A stretch of 54,666 nucleotides of DNA, from assembly GCF_013036045.1 (NCBI RefSeq), contig NZ_WTPX01000016.1:1-54666 (forward strand), read 5' to 3'. Shown piece after piece: positions 1 through 10,363 of the stretch (the first letter of the stretch is position 1; every line of letters begins with the position of its first letter). This stretch comes from Alienimonas chondri. GTDB taxonomy: Bacteria > Planctomycetota > Planctomycetia > Planctomycetales > Planctomycetaceae. Made by a program: the position numbers and the translations under genes. A model generated the notes under the pieces. It was not told where the DNA came from. It saw only the letters and a list, made by a program, of their open reading frames with translations, and ran no database searches.

Positions 1-116
1 CCTCACACCTCTCCCCCGCTCATCGCCCCCCGGGCCGCACAGGCGCCGCGGGCGATGCCGCTCGGGAGTCCGCCCGGTGCGGCCCGGGGGGCGATGAGCG
101 GGGGAGAGGTGTGAGG
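1..116. repeat. 40-bp perfect inverted repeat with 36-bp spacer
   Basis: Bases 1-40 are the exact reverse complement of bases 77-116, with a 36-bp GC-rich spacer (41-76) between them. The arms carry stretches such as CTCCCCCGCTCATCGCC and are far longer than a normal intrinsic terminator stem. No T tract follows on either side. The left arm begins at the window edge, so the repeat could be longer. It may be a MITE-like or REP-like element, or a very stable bidirectional terminator for whatever gene lies to the left. No second copy is visible in this window. Confidence 0.9.
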
Positions 117-260
117 GGACATCGAGACGCCCTTCGACGGTTCCTCCGAGTCGCCCCCACTTCATGTGTCACGACGCCTAGAACCGGCGCCGCCCTCCCG
201 GTCGAGTCGCCCCCCCGGCCAAGTCGCGCGCGGCGGGGCGTGACGTTCCGGCCATCCTTG
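117..260. other. intergenic spacer, nothing recognised
   Basis: This short GC-rich spacer lies between the long palindrome and the 3' end of the minus-strand lipoprotein gene. Open frames crossing it are antisense or continuation frames without recognisable protein features. I see no RNA gene or promoter here. Confidence 0.4.
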
Positions 261-833
261 TCAGTCGCCTTTCGGCAACAACCGGTCGCCGTCCATATCC
301 AGCGAGCCGCCCTCGTCCGGGATGCCGCCGACGACGTTCAGCACGACCACGGCGCCGCGGGTCTCGTCGTAGCCGTAGCGTTGCGACAGCCGCGGCATCG
401 GCATCGCGTACTGTCGGTTCTTCTGCAGGAATCCGGTGAACTGCTCGTAGGTCGGGTACTCGCCGTTCAGCGCATACTCGCCGTTGACCCATTGCTGCAT
501 GGGCATCTGCCCGGCGAAGCTGGAGATGCTGCCGAGGGCGTTCAGCGGTCCGGAGACGGGATCGGTGTAGAAATCGCCCTGCCCCAACGGGGGGCCCTCG
601 CCGATTTTGTCCTGGGCGATCGTGTGGGTTCCGGCGGCAATGGCGGCGGGGGCGTCCAGCACCTCGATGGTCTTGCGGCCGACGATGCCCGTCTTCTGCT
701 CCGGCGGCGGGGCTTTCTCCCCCTGGAGCGCGGCGTCGACTTCCGGCGGAATTTGGTCCTTCTTCTTGCAGCCGGCCGACGCGGCGACGCTCGCCGCCAG
801 CGTGACGAGAAGGAGCGTGCGAGCGGGGAACAT
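261..833 (-). CDS. secreted lipoprotein, unknown function
   Basis: This 190-residue protein starts at ATG 833. It has a typical lipoprotein signal: Met-Phe-Pro-Ala-Arg, a hydrophobic run, then an Ala-Ser-Ala-Gly-Cys lipobox with the lipidated Cys at residue 22, followed by three lysines. The mature part is Pro/Gly-rich, with no motif I can name. An open frame upstream of this Met runs through surE in another frame and is not real coding. The gene begins 5 bp after the surE stop, so the two are probably co-transcribed. Function unknown; an envelope-anchored role is inferred only from the lipobox. Confidence 0.75.
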   Translation of the reverse strand: MFPARTLLLVTLAASVAASAGCKKKDQIPPEVDAALQGEKAPPPEQKTGIVGRKTIEVLDAPAAIAAGTHTIAQDKIGEGPPLGQGDFYTDPVSGPLNALGSISSFAGQMPMQQWVNGEYALNGEYPTYEQFTGFLQKNRQYAMPMPRLSQRYGYDETRGAVVVLNVVGGIPDEGGSLDMDGDRLLPKGD

Positions 834-838
834 GGCGG

Positions 839-1636
839 TCAGTCCGTGGGAAGGTCGAGATCCCGGAGCGCGGCGAAGCCGGCGGGGTCGGTCAGATCGT
901 ACCGCAGCGGGGTGAGGGCGGCGTACCCGGCAGCGACGGCGCCGGCGTCGGTGTCCGGGGCGGGATCGCCGGCGGTCGCGGGGTCCATGCCGGTCCAGTA
1001 GTACGGGCGGCCCTCCGGGCTGTCGCGGCGTTCGAGCAGATCGCCGCGGCGGTCCGGGCTGCATCGCACCGCTTTCAGCCCCTTCGGGGCGGCGGCGGGG
1101 AGGTTCAGATTCCACAACGCCGCCGTGTCGCCGTGGCGCTCGGCCAACTGCCCGGCGACGGAGACGGCGTACTCGGCCAGCGGGGTCCAATCGTCGGGAT
1201 CGCGGCTCACGCAGCTGACAGCCACACTCGTCACGCCGTGAAACGCCGCCTCGATCGCGCCCGCCACGGTGCCGGAGTAGAGCACGCCGTGCCCCACGTT
1301 CGCCCCGAGGTTGATGCCGGAGAGCACCAGATCCGGCCGCGACCCGCGCAACAGCGGGCCGAGTTCCAACACGCCCAGCTTCGCACAGTCCGCCGGGCTG
1401 CCGTGCACGGCGTAGCCGTAGTGGTAGCGCTCGCCCGGTTCCCCGTTCCGAGCGGGGCGGCGGCGGTGCACCTCCTCATACATGAGGGGGTGGCGGTAGG
1501 TGATCGTCAGACCGACGCCGCTTTGTTCGATCGCGGGGGCGACGACGGTGACGTCCCCCAGCGCGGCGGCCGCGCTCGCCAATGCGGCGAGGCCGGGAGA
1601 ATGAATTCCGTCGTCGTTGACGACTAAGACGTGCAC
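839..1636 (-). CDS. surE: 5'/3'-nucleotidase SurE
   Basis: SurE is a metal-dependent nucleoside monophosphate phosphatase involved in stationary-phase and stress survival. The 265-residue product begins at a GTG whose next residues are His-Val-Leu-Val-Val-Asn-Asp-Asp-Gly, the hallmark N-terminus with the metal-binding Asp pair at 8-9. Further family motifs are present: SGINxGxNxG, then SGTVAGA. The length matches the family (about 250-265). The frame stays open far upstream, but that extension is low-complexity Arg/Pro sequence and would push the metal site 134 residues inward, so I chose the GTG. No clear Shine-Dalgarno is visible. A lipoprotein gene follows immediately. Confidence 0.93.
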   Translation of the reverse strand: MHVLVVNDDGIHSPGLAALASAAAALGDVTVVAPAIEQSGVGLTITYRHPLMYEEVHRRRPARNGEPGERYHYGYAVHGSPADCAKLGVLELGPLLRGSRPDLVLSGINLGANVGHGVLYSGTVAGAIEAAFHGVTSVAVSCVSRDPDDWTPLAEYAVSVAGQLAERHGDTAALWNLNLPAAAPKGLKAVRCSPDRRGDLLERRDSPEGRPYYWTGMDPATAGDPAPDTDAGAVAAGYAALTPLRYDLTDPAGFAALRDLDLPTD

Positions 1637-2190
1637 GGCAGCGGTGTGGGCGGCGAGGAGCGGGCGGGACCGATTGTGACGACGTGTCGGTTCATGCGAG
1701 GTGGGGCAGTGTGTGCGGGTCGGGGAAGGGTGTCGAGCGGCGCCGGCTGGGGGCGGCCCCCGCGAGGCCGTTCCGGGGGGGAGGGTTCTGCGGATCTGTG
1801 ATTTTTCGCCACATCCCGGCTCCCCTGTCCGTCGCAGCTTGCCCAGCCGGCCGACCTTCCGCGTGCGAAGTTTTGAGAGGAACCCGCGTCGGCGGCCCGG
1901 TTCAAACGATCCGTGGCGGCCGAGGCGTTTTCCCTTTGCGAACCCCCCCGCGCCCACAGGACACTGTGTGACAGGAAAGGACGCGGCCGACCCGCCCCGC
2001 TCAGGACGAGCAGGCGTTCCTCCGGTATCAGGCTCCAAGACGGGCTACCGGCGGGGATGGAAAGCGTCGGCCTCGCACAGACGCGGCGTCCGGGGAGATG
2101 TGCGATGCGTTCGTCGGCTCCGAGTCGGAGCGGGCGATCGGATCGCCGCAGACGGCCTCCCCCCATGAACCCGCTCCCCCGAGATATCCC
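1637..2190. other. divergent intergenic region, surE / YTV gene
   Basis: This 0.55-kb region separates surE (minus strand) from the YTV-protein gene (plus strand) and must hold both promoters. It has an A/T-richer patch around 1798-1808 and another near 1870-1880, and a GGGGGCGGCCCCC palindrome near 1755. The open frames crossing it have no recognisable domain, signal or start. I see no RNA gene. Confidence 0.4.
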
Positions 2191-3855
2191 ATGAAACCCC
2201 GGATTATCGCCGCGGCGACCGCCGCGGCTGCCCTCGCCCTCATGCCCGCTCCCGCCAGCGCGGGGCTGTGCGGACTGATGAGCTTTGGTTGCTGCCCGCA
2301 GGCCGCTCCCCCGCCATCCTGCTACACGGCGAACCGCATCGAGCGGACCACCGCCTACCGCACCGTCTACGACACCGTCGTGGAGCGGGAAGTCTCTTAC
2401 GTCCCGCAGCAGGTCACGGAGAACGTCTTCGAGACCGAAACCCGCACTGCGATGCGCGTGGTGTTCGAGCCGCAGGTGCGTGAAGAAACCTACACCGTGC
2501 GGAAGCCGGTCTTCGAGACCTCCCAGCGGGAGCAGACCTACACGGTCATGCGGCCGGTGACGGAGACGATCATTCAGGAGCGTCCCTACACGGTGATGCG
2601 TCCGGTGACGGAAACGAGGACCCGCGAAGTTCGCCGCGTGGTGATGAAGCCGGTCACGGAGACGGTCATTCAGGAAGTGCCCCGCACGACCTACCGGAAC
2701 GTCACCGAAACCCGCGTTTCGGAGCAGTGCTATACGGTGATGCGGCCGGTCACGAGCTATCGGACCGTCACGACGACCGTGCCCCGGTGGCGGATGGCCC
2801 GCTATCAGGGACCGTCGATCCCGGTGCTCGGTTTCCAGCCGCCGGATCCGTGCGATCCCTGCTGCCTGCCGCGTCTCGGCTTCAAGCCCTGCTCCCTGGG
2901 CTTCTGCGCTCCGCAGTACGCCCCGCAGGTGTGCCAGCGTCAGGTGCCGTGCACCACGATGGTGCCGCAGGTCGTGCGTCGTCAGGTGCCCTACACGATC
3001 TGCCGCCGCGTCCCGGAGACCACCGTGCAGCGGATTCCGGTGACCACCTGCCGGATGGAACGTCAGGAAATCTGCGAGCAGGTGCCCTACACCTGCACCC
3101 GGATGGTCCGCGAGCAACGCGTCGCCCGCCGCCCCATCACCACCACCCGGATGGTGACGGAAGAGCGGACCCGCACCGTGCCGGTGCAGGCCTGCCGGAT
3201 GGTCGAGGAGCCGCGGACCCGCCAAGTGCGCTACTCGGTGCGGAAAGAGGTTCCCTACGAGTACCAGGTGCAGGTTTGCCGCCCGGTGTGCCGGACCGTC
3301 CAACGGCCGGTGACGCGGCTGGTGCGGAAGTGCGTGGCCCGTCAGGTGCCCTATGAGGTCTGCCGCGTGGTGCCCACGGAGGTTTGCCCGAACGACTGCC
3401 CGACGAACGACTGCGGCGGCGTGTCGGTCACCGGTCCGCTGACCCCGACCCCGGACTTCGGCGGCGCCCCCGGCGACAATTTTGGGGGAACCTACGGCGA
3501 CGGCTACCGCGATCCGCTGCCGCCCGGCGGCAGCGACGCCTTCGACGCCGCCGACCCGAATAACTTCGGCGGCGAGTTCGATGACTTCGGCGGCGCCAAC
3601 TATGGCTCCTACTACGGCAACGGCTTCAACGAGGACTACAGCGCCGGCTACGGCGTCCGGTCCCGCACGCGGTTGCCGCTGGGGTCGGAGGGCATCGATC
3701 TGGCCCCGGGCGAAGTCATCACCGGCTACGGCCCGCTTCGTCAGATCGACCCGGCGACCTCCGGCGACTTCGAGGCGGACGGCGACGCCAACGGCAGCCT
3801 GAACCTGGACGACGGGGACGACGAGATGGACCCTGTTCCGCTGCTCGACACCTGA
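2191..3855 (+). CDS. YTV-repeat, Cys-rich planctomycete cell-surface protein
   Basis: The 554-residue product starts at ATG 2191 with a Sec signal peptide (Lys-Pro-Arg, long Ala/Leu run, Ala-Ser-Ala cleavage near residue 24). The first half carries tandem imperfect repeats built around YTVxRPVxET (for example YTVMRPVTET at about residues 120-150). The middle has Cys-Pro-Cys and Cys-Cys clusters. The second half has repeats of the type QVPYTxCRxV, rich in Arg, Thr and Cys. The tail is Gly/Asp/Asn-rich and acidic. YTV-domain proteins are a planctomycete family associated with the proteinaceous, disulfide-rich cell wall. Inferred role: cross-linked structural wall protein. The gene stands alone with a strong terminator behind it. 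Confidence 0.85.
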   Translation: MKPRIIAAATAAAALALMPAPASAGLCGLMSFGCCPQAAPPPSCYTANRIERTTAYRTVYDTVVEREVSYVPQQVTENVFETETRTAMRVVFEPQVREETYTVRKPVFETSQREQTYTVMRPVTETIIQERPYTVMRPVTETRTREVRRVVMKPVTETVIQEVPRTTYRNVTETRVSEQCYTVMRPVTSYRTVTTTVPRWRMARYQGPSIPVLGFQPPDPCDPCCLPRLGFKPCSLGFCAPQYAPQVCQRQVPCTTMVPQVVRRQVPYTICRRVPETTVQRIPVTTCRMERQEICEQVPYTCTRMVREQRVARRPITTTRMVTEERTRTVPVQACRMVEEPRTRQVRYSVRKEVPYEYQVQVCRPVCRTVQRPVTRLVRKCVARQVPYEVCRVVPTEVCPNDCPTNDCGGVSVTGPLTPTPDFGGAPGDNFGGTYGDGYRDPLPPGGSDAFDAADPNNFGGEFDDFGGANYGSYYGNGFNEDYSAGYGVRSRTRLPLGSEGIDLAPGEVITGYGPLRQIDPATSGDFEADGDANGSLNLDDGDDEMDPVPLLDT

Positions 3856-3918
3856 GTCGTTACTGAACATGACCGAGCGATCGGTCTCGTCTGCGCCGTG
3901 AGGTGCGGGTTCCGGCAG

Positions 3919-3953
3919 CGCCGGGGGATTGCGGTCCCCCGGCGTTGTTCGTT
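3919..3953 (+). terminator. intrinsic terminator of the YTV-protein gene
   Basis: A 10-bp perfect stem, CGCCGGGGGA (3919-3928) pairing with TCCCCCGGCG (3935-3944), closes a 6-nt loop and is followed by the T-rich stretch TTGTTCGTTT. It lies 64 bp past the YTV stop codon and reads in the plus direction. Confidence 0.8.
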
Positions 3954-3974
3954 TGATGGGTTGATTCCTCACGG

Positions 3975-4001
3975 TTCGCCGTCGCCGCTAGGCGGCGCGC
4001 C
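3975..4001. repeat. REP-like palindrome, family 3 (single copy)
   Basis: The motif GCCGTCGCCGCTAGGCGGCG contains a 6-bp hairpin (CGCCGC, loop TAG, GCGGCG). Nearly the same sequence, with loop GAG, recurs as an inverted pair at 23899-23959. It sits just upstream of the epimerase start at 4034. Confidence 0.55.
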
Positions 4002-4033
4002 CTTTCGACTTCCGCTGAACTCGAGTCCGCGCC

Positions 4034-5002
4034 ATGCCCCGTTGTCTCGTCACCGGCGGCGCGGGGTTTATCGGCTCCCATCTGACGGAGCGTCTGCTGG
4101 AGGCCGGGCATGAAGTCGTCGTGTTGGACGACCTGAGCACCGGCCGCGAGGGGAACCTCGCCGCGGTCGCCGACCACCCGCGGCTGACGCTGTTCCGGGC
4201 GTCGATCACCGATTCGCAGGCGGTGACCGAGGCGACCGCGGGGACGGACGTCATCTATCACCTCGCCGCCGCGGTGGGGGTCAAGCTGGTCGCGGACGAT
4301 CCCGCCCGCACGATCGAAACGAACATCCAACCGACCGAGACGCTGCTGCGGGCCGCCGCGGCCGGTCGCCAGCGGTTCTTCCTCGCCAGCACCTCGGAGG
4401 TCTACGGCAAGAACCCGAAGTCGACGTGGACGGAGGAGGACGATCTCGTGTTCGGCCCCACCACCCGCCCCCGCTGGGCGTACGGGTGCAGCAAGGCGAT
4501 CGACGAGTTCCTCGGGCTGGCGTACCACAAGAAGTACGGCTTCCCGGTGGTGATCGGGCGGTTCTTCAACGTCGTCGGTCCCCGGCAGGTGGGGAACTAC
4601 GGCATGGTGATCCCGCGGTTCGTGCAGGCCGCGTTGGCCGGCGAGCCGTTGCAGGTCTACGACGACGGTTCGCAGGAACGCTGCTTTGCCCACGTCGGAG
4701 AGGTGGTCGATCACGTCCTGCGGCTCACGGACCACCCGGACGCCGCCGGCCGGGTGTGGAACCTCGGGGCTGATCAGCCGGTGACCGTCAAACGGCTGGC
4801 GGAGACGGTGCTCGAACTGACCGGCAGCGACTCGCCCATCGAGTTCGTCCCCTACGAACAGACCTACGGCTCGAACTTCGAGGACATCCAGCGGCGCGTC
4901 CCGGACACCTCGGCTCTGGCGAAACTGCTCGGCACCGCCCCGTCGATGAGCCTGGAGGAGACGCTGTCCGACATCATCGCCCACATGCGGGCGGAACGGT
5001 GA
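4034..5002 (+). CDS. NAD-dependent sugar-nucleotide epimerase/dehydratase (SDR)
   Basis: This 322-residue extended short-chain dehydrogenase/reductase acts on nucleotide sugars. The N-terminal Rossmann motif is TGGAGFIG (Gly8, 11, 14), an Asp in VVLDDL follows at the end of the second strand, and the catalytic Tyr150-x3-Lys154 pair is in YGCSK. The 'STSEVYG' segment before it holds the catalytic Ser. The C-terminal half resembles UDP-glucose 4-epimerases and UDP-glucuronate decarboxylases; the exact substrate cannot be fixed from sequence. It probably supplies activated sugars for surface glycans. The stop codon overlaps the GTG start of the next membrane-protein gene, so the two are translationally coupled. 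A second, different epimerase lies at 28677. Confidence 0.88.
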   Translation: MPRCLVTGGAGFIGSHLTERLLEAGHEVVVLDDLSTGREGNLAAVADHPRLTLFRASITDSQAVTEATAGTDVIYHLAAAVGVKLVADDPARTIETNIQPTETLLRAAAAGRQRFFLASTSEVYGKNPKSTWTEEDDLVFGPTTRPRWAYGCSKAIDEFLGLAYHKKYGFPVVIGRFFNVVGPRQVGNYGMVIPRFVQAALAGEPLQVYDDGSQERCFAHVGEVVDHVLRLTDHPDAAGRVWNLGADQPVTVKRLAETVLELTGSDSPIEFVPYEQTYGSNFEDIQRRVPDTSALAKLLGTAPSMSLEETLSDIIAHMRAER

Positions 5003-6687
5003 GCGCGCCCGCCGCGTCTCCGCCGACGCCCGGCGCCGCCCCCGTCGCGAAGCTCCCTCCGGTGGATGAGGGACCGAGCGACGCCGAGGTGCTGATGTTG
5101 GCCGCGAAGCCGGGCGAGCGGTTGTTCCGCGTGCTGGAAGAGCCGGACCCGCTGCGTCCGCTCTTGGCGGTGCTGGCCGTGCTGCCGGCCGTGCTGGCGG
5201 CGCCGCGGTGTCGACTGGACCGCATCGATCCGGACTGGGGCGTGACCTGTCTGGAGGCGTACGGCGGCGATCCGATCTCCGTCGCCGGTCCGGCCGCCTG
5301 GCTGACGGGACAGTTGCTGAGGCTCGTCGGCACGGACGGGGCGATGCCGTACTTCGCCCTCAGTTGGGCCGGGGCGACGCTGCTGGTGTGGGCGGTTTGG
5401 CAGTTGACGTATTCGATGGCCGGGGGCCGACCGGCGGCGTTCGCCGCCGTGCTGACGGCCACGAACCCGGTTACGGCCGCGGCGGCCGCCACCGCTCCGC
5501 CGACGTCGCTGGGGGTGGCGTTCGCCGTGATTGCCGCGTGGTTGTGGGTTCGGGCCGGCCGCATCGAGCGTCGCGGAGCCGCGGCCGGCGTCGGCGTGCT
5601 GCTGGCCGGTCCTTTCGCCGGGCTGCTCCCCGCCGCGGTCGTCGTCGTGACCGTGGGGCTGAAGCTTATTCCGGGAGCACAAAGAGAGGTTCCCCGCCGC
5701 GATCGTCTCCCGGCGACGCTGAACCGCGCGGGGTTGTTCTCGATCGGATTGCTCGCGGCCGGGACGACGGCGGCGTTCATGAACGACCCGCCGTCCGCCT
5801 GGGAGGCCGAGCGGCTCCCCGTGCATGGCCTGTGGCTGCTCGCGGGGCTGGCGGCGGCCGGCACGGCGGCGACGCTGGGCGGTCAGCTGTGGATCGATTC
5901 CGTCGTCCGACGCGTGGTCCTCGGACTGGTGGCGTCGACGGCGGTTTGGGCGGGGCTGACCGGCGCGCACGACCCCGACGCGGGCACGCTCTCCGCCCTG
6001 GTGACGGCGGCGATCACGGCGGCGATCGCCGTGGAGGGCGCCTGTCGGCCGGCCGTCAGTCCCCGGGGGATCGCGGCGTTGGCCTGTGTGGCGTTGATCG
6101 TGCTGCTGGGAATGTGGGTTTGGACGCCCTCGACCGTGGCGACGGTTTGGCGGGCGCTGTTCGTCGCCGCCGCGGCGACCGGACTGTGGGGGCTATGGGA
6201 GGTGGCCGCGTTCCGATGGTCGCGGAACGTGCGGGACCGGCGTCTGCTGATCGTCGCGATCGTCGCGCTGGCGGCGACCGGGCTGGGGTGGGCGGTGGAA
6301 GGAACCGAATCCGTCGCGGGGCGGGGCGCTCGGCAACTTGTCGCGGCGGTCTCGAATCGACCCGAGCCGCGAGTCTTCGTGCTGGCGGAGGCGCCGGATC
6401 AGCAGGCCGCGAAGTTCCTCTTCTCCGCAGCGGCGCCGGGCCGCATGGTCTTCGTGCTCGATCCCGACAGCCCCCAGGTGGCCGATTCGCTGAACAAGGC
6501 GTTGTCCGTTGAACCCAGCCCGCTGGTCGCGGTGGTCGGGGGCGGTCCCGCCGCCCGGCTCAACGCCCTCCGCCCGGCCGGCGCCGCCCCGCCCACCTCG
6601 GCGGGCGTGCTGCGCGGGGCCGACGGCGTCATGAAAGAAGTGCGATTACTCGTGCTCCCCGGGCAGCAAGACACGCTCTCGCCCTAG
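4999..6687 (+). CDS. polytopic membrane protein, possibly glycosyltransferase-like
   Basis: The 562-residue protein starts at a GTG overlapping the stop of the epimerase gene (GTGA). After a Pro/Ala-rich N-terminus of about 55 residues come roughly 12 hydrophobic segments rich in Ala, Val, Leu and Trp. A loop with 'RIDPDWG' follows the first of them. The C-terminal 120 residues are soluble and may form a periplasmic domain. The topology, a short charged loop after helix 1, and coupling to a sugar-nucleotide enzyme suggest a GT39/GT-C-like transferase or a transporter, but I see no catalytic motif that proves it. Confidence 0.6.
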   Translation: MSAPAASPPTPGAAPVAKLPPVDEGPSDAEVLMLAAKPGERLFRVLEEPDPLRPLLAVLAVLPAVLAAPRCRLDRIDPDWGVTCLEAYGGDPISVAGPAAWLTGQLLRLVGTDGAMPYFALSWAGATLLVWAVWQLTYSMAGGRPAAFAAVLTATNPVTAAAAATAPPTSLGVAFAVIAAWLWVRAGRIERRGAAAGVGVLLAGPFAGLLPAAVVVVTVGLKLIPGAQREVPRRDRLPATLNRAGLFSIGLLAAGTTAAFMNDPPSAWEAERLPVHGLWLLAGLAAAGTAATLGGQLWIDSVVRRVVLGLVASTAVWAGLTGAHDPDAGTLSALVTAAITAAIAVEGACRPAVSPRGIAALACVALIVLLGMWVWTPSTVATVWRALFVAAAATGLWGLWEVAAFRWSRNVRDRRLLIVAIVALAATGLGWAVEGTESVAGRGARQLVAAVSNRPEPRVFVLAEAPDQQAAKFLFSAAAPGRMVFVLDPDSPQVADSLNKALSVEPSPLVAVVGGGPAARLNALRPAGAAPPTSAGVLRGADGVMKEVRLLVLPGQQDTLSP

Positions 6688-6699
6688 CCGCGGGGCGTC

Positions 6700-6760
6700 G
6701 AGAAGCGGGCGGTCGAAGCGCGGGGCTTCGAGGAGCCGGGAGAGAGGGGGGCGCCGCCGG
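6700..6760. other. convergent intergenic hairpins
   Basis: Between the convergent membrane-protein and MoxR genes lie two small palindromes: TCGAAGC...GCTTCGA (about 6713-6732) and GGCGCC-GCCGG-GGCGCC (about 6750-6766). They could act as bidirectional, Rho-assisted terminators. No T tract is evident. Confidence 0.4.
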
Positions 6761-6766
6761 GGCGCC

Positions 6767-7780
<1,014 letters not shown>

Positions 7781-7927
7781 GGGGCGGACCGGAGGTGCTG
7801 AAGGAACGGCGTCGGAATCGAATCAGGCGGTCTTTCGCTCGCGCCGCCGGTTCTTGGCGAAGAAACCGGACTGGGCGGCGAAGCGGCAGCGTCCGATGAT
7901 ACGCCCCCCGCCCGAAGGACGCCCCCG

Positions 7928-10363
7928 ATGCCTGCTGCACGCCGCACAATTGCCCGCCGATCGACTGCCCCCCGTCGATGGAGCGTCGCCGCGGCGTTGG
8001 TCGTTGCGGCGGCGCTGTGCCCGCCCGCTCCGCGATCCGCCGCGGCCCAGGACCTCTCCAGCGCGGAGGTCAAACGGTCCATCGACCGCGGGGTGACCGC
8101 CCTGACGAAACTGCAGAACGCCAACGGCTCCTGGGATTCGCCCGGCGTCAGCCACCTCCCCGGCTCCACGGCGTTATGCGTGTTGGCGCTGCTGAACAGC
8201 GGAGAATCCGTCGATTCCCCGCCCGTCGCCGCCGGGCTGAAGTACCTCCGCGATCTCCCGACCGGCGACATCGTCGGCGGGGGCACCTACGACACCTCGC
8301 TGGCCCTGATGGCTTTCGCCGCCGCCAAAGACGGGCGGCGAGACGGCGCCCGCATGCTCGCGCTGACGCGCCGCCTGGAAGACGGCCGGGTGAAGGCCGG
8401 TCAGAATCGCGGCGGCTGGGGCTACGGGCTTCCCAGTATCGGCGGGGGGGCGGACCGGTCCAACAGTCAATATGCGGTGCTCGGCCTCCGCGACGCCGCC
8501 TACGCGGGCATCCCCGTTCAGCGGGCCACGTGGGAGGATATCTCCAATTATTGGTTGGGACGCAACGTTCAGAACGGCGACGGCGGCTACACCTACGGCT
8601 CCGCCGGCGGCGGGGCCCGCGGATCCATGACGGTCGCCGGCATCGCCACCCTCAGTATTTTGAAATCGGTTCTGAAACAGGACGACCTCAAACCGGACGG
8701 CACCCCGAACTGCTGCGGCAACGACCCCCTCGAGCAGGAACTCAACGAGGCCGTCGAGCGAGCCTCCAACTGGCTCACGAAGTATTTCTCGGTCTCCCGA
8801 AACCCGCAATATAATTCGCACACGCTGTATTACCTCTACGGCTTGGAACGAGCCGGACGGCTGGCCGGCAAGCGTTTCTTCGGACAGCACGACTGGTATC
8901 GGGAGGGCGCCGCGTGGTTGCTCCGCAATCAGAACCCCCGGACCGGCGGATGGGTCGGCAACGGCTTCGGAGAGACGAACGAGATCGTCGGGACGGCTTT
9001 CTCATTGCTCTTCCTCGCGAAGGGTTTGAGTCCGGTGCTGCTGAATAAATTGAAGTACGAACAGGGCGACGCCTGGCAGACGCACCCCGCCGACGCCCGC
9101 AACCTCACCTTCCACGTCAGCGGCCTGCCCAAATGGCCGAAGTTAGTCACCTGGCAGGTGCTGGACCTGCAAAAGGCCGTGGCCGCGAACGACCTCGCCG
9201 GGGCGCTCCAAGGGCCGGTGACGTTGATGACCGGCCGGGACGCCCCGCGGCTCAACGCTCAGGAGATCAAATTCCTGCGCGACTATATCGACGCCGGCGG
9301 CTTTCTGCTGGGCGTGGAGACCTGCGAGGGCGGCGATTTTCGAGCCGGGTTCGAGCGACTCCTCGAAAGCATGTATCCCGAGGACGTGCCCAAGTTAGAA
9401 CGATTGGGCGCCGAACACCCGGTCTTTCGCAGCGAATATCTGCTGAACGCGAATACGGTCGAACTGTACGGGGCGGACCTCGGCTGTCGCACGCCGATTA
9501 TGTTCAGTCCGGTGGACCTCAGTTGTTACTGGGATCTGTGGACCCCCTACGATCTGCCGAATCGCGATCCGCAATTGCTGACGCAGATCACCCAGAAGAT
9601 CAATACGGGGGTGAACATCCTCGCCTACGCCACCGGTCGCGAGCCGCCCGATAAACTGGATGCGAAAACGCCCCTCGAGGACGGCGGCGCCCGGGACGAG
9701 GTGGAACGCGGTCTCCTGCAGGTCGCGAAGCTACGGCATGAAGGCGAGTGGGACGCCGCTCCGCGGGCGCTGCGGAACCTGCTGCTGGCGCTGAACGGCA
9801 CCGCCGGCGTCGCCGCGAGTACGAAGGTTAAATCGTTGCCGCCGGGCGACGCGAACGTCTTTCGCTATCCCGTCCTCTATATGCACGGCCGCGGAGCGTT
9901 TTCGCTGGGACAGGCGGAACGAGAGCGGTTGAAGACCTATCTGGAGAACGGCGGCGTGCTGTTTTCGGACGCCTGCTGCGGTTCGGAACCGTTCGATCGC
10001 GCGATGCGCGAATTGATGCAGGAGATGTTTCCCGACGCCCCGCTGATGCGCATTCCCCCGGACCACGAATTGTTCACGGATCGCATCGGGTTCGATCTGT
10101 CACGCGTCCGGCGCCGGGTGCCCGGGGCCGTCGGGGCGGGGGCGTTGGAATCCGACGTGGTGATCGGGGAGCCGTTCCTCGAAGGCGTGACCGTCAACGG
10201 GCAGCTCGCGGTGATTTACAGCAAGTACGACATCAGCTGCGCCCTGGAGCGGCAAACGACCGTCGCCTGTGCGGGATATATTCCCGAAGACGCGTTGAAG
10301 ATCGGGATCAACGCCCTGCGATACGCGCTGCTCCGCGACCCGGTGGCCCCGGACGACGAATAG
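7928..10363 (+). CDS. secreted squalene/prenyltransferase-repeat protein with two DUF4159-like domains
   Basis: The 811-residue protein has a basic N-terminus and signal peptide ending near Ala-Ala-Ala-Gln (about residue 40). Residues about 45-380 form an alpha/alpha toroid of prenyltransferase/squalene-oxidase-type repeats, recognised by recurring NGSWDS, GGWGYG, GDGGYTYG and TGGWVG segments. After it come two DUF4159-like modules of class-I amidotransferase-like fold (about 415-590 and 600-810). Each has the pattern 'YIDAGGFLLGVETC' or 'YLENGGVLFSDACC', followed by 'FERLLESMYP' or 'MRELMQEMFP'. No DxDD cyclase motif is visible, so terpene cyclisation is unlikely. Envelope location inferred; function unknown. 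Its stop codon directly abuts the stop of the next, convergent gene. Confidence 0.85.
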   Translation: MPAARRTIARRSTAPRRWSVAAALVVAAALCPPAPRSAAAQDLSSAEVKRSIDRGVTALTKLQNANGSWDSPGVSHLPGSTALCVLALLNSGESVDSPPVAAGLKYLRDLPTGDIVGGGTYDTSLALMAFAAAKDGRRDGARMLALTRRLEDGRVKAGQNRGGWGYGLPSIGGGADRSNSQYAVLGLRDAAYAGIPVQRATWEDISNYWLGRNVQNGDGGYTYGSAGGGARGSMTVAGIATLSILKSVLKQDDLKPDGTPNCCGNDPLEQELNEAVERASNWLTKYFSVSRNPQYNSHTLYYLYGLERAGRLAGKRFFGQHDWYREGAAWLLRNQNPRTGGWVGNGFGETNEIVGTAFSLLFLAKGLSPVLLNKLKYEQGDAWQTHPADARNLTFHVSGLPKWPKLVTWQVLDLQKAVAANDLAGALQGPVTLMTGRDAPRLNAQEIKFLRDYIDAGGFLLGVETCEGGDFRAGFERLLESMYPEDVPKLERLGAEHPVFRSEYLLNANTVELYGADLGCRTPIMFSPVDLSCYWDLWTPYDLPNRDPQLLTQITQKINTGVNILAYATGREPPDKLDAKTPLEDGGARDEVERGLLQVAKLRHEGEWDAAPRALRNLLLALNGTAGVAASTKVKSLPPGDANVFRYPVLYMHGRGAFSLGQAERERLKTYLENGGVLFSDACCGSEPFDRAMRELMQEMFPDAPLMRIPPDHELFTDRIGFDLSRVRRRVPGAVGAGALESDVVIGEPFLEGVTVNGQLAVIYSKYDISCALERQTTVACAGYIPEDALKIGINALRYALLRDPVAPDDE

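Noticed and set aside
1-116. Long inverted repeat as a CRISPR or IS end
   Set aside because: Single repeat pair without spacers or transposase; no evidence for either.
1624-3972. 782-residue minus-strand open frame
   Set aside because: It is antisense to the YTV-protein gene and is only repeat-shadow sequence (His/Arg/Gly-rich).
5208-6512. 434-residue plus-strand open frame within the membrane-protein gene
   Set aside because: Out-of-frame Arg/Gly shadow of the polytopic membrane protein, which has clear transmembrane segments.
7928-10363. Squalene-hopene cyclase
   Set aside because: The repeats resemble the toroid, but no DxDD or other cyclase catalytic motif is present and the protein is exported and fused to DUF4159-like domains.
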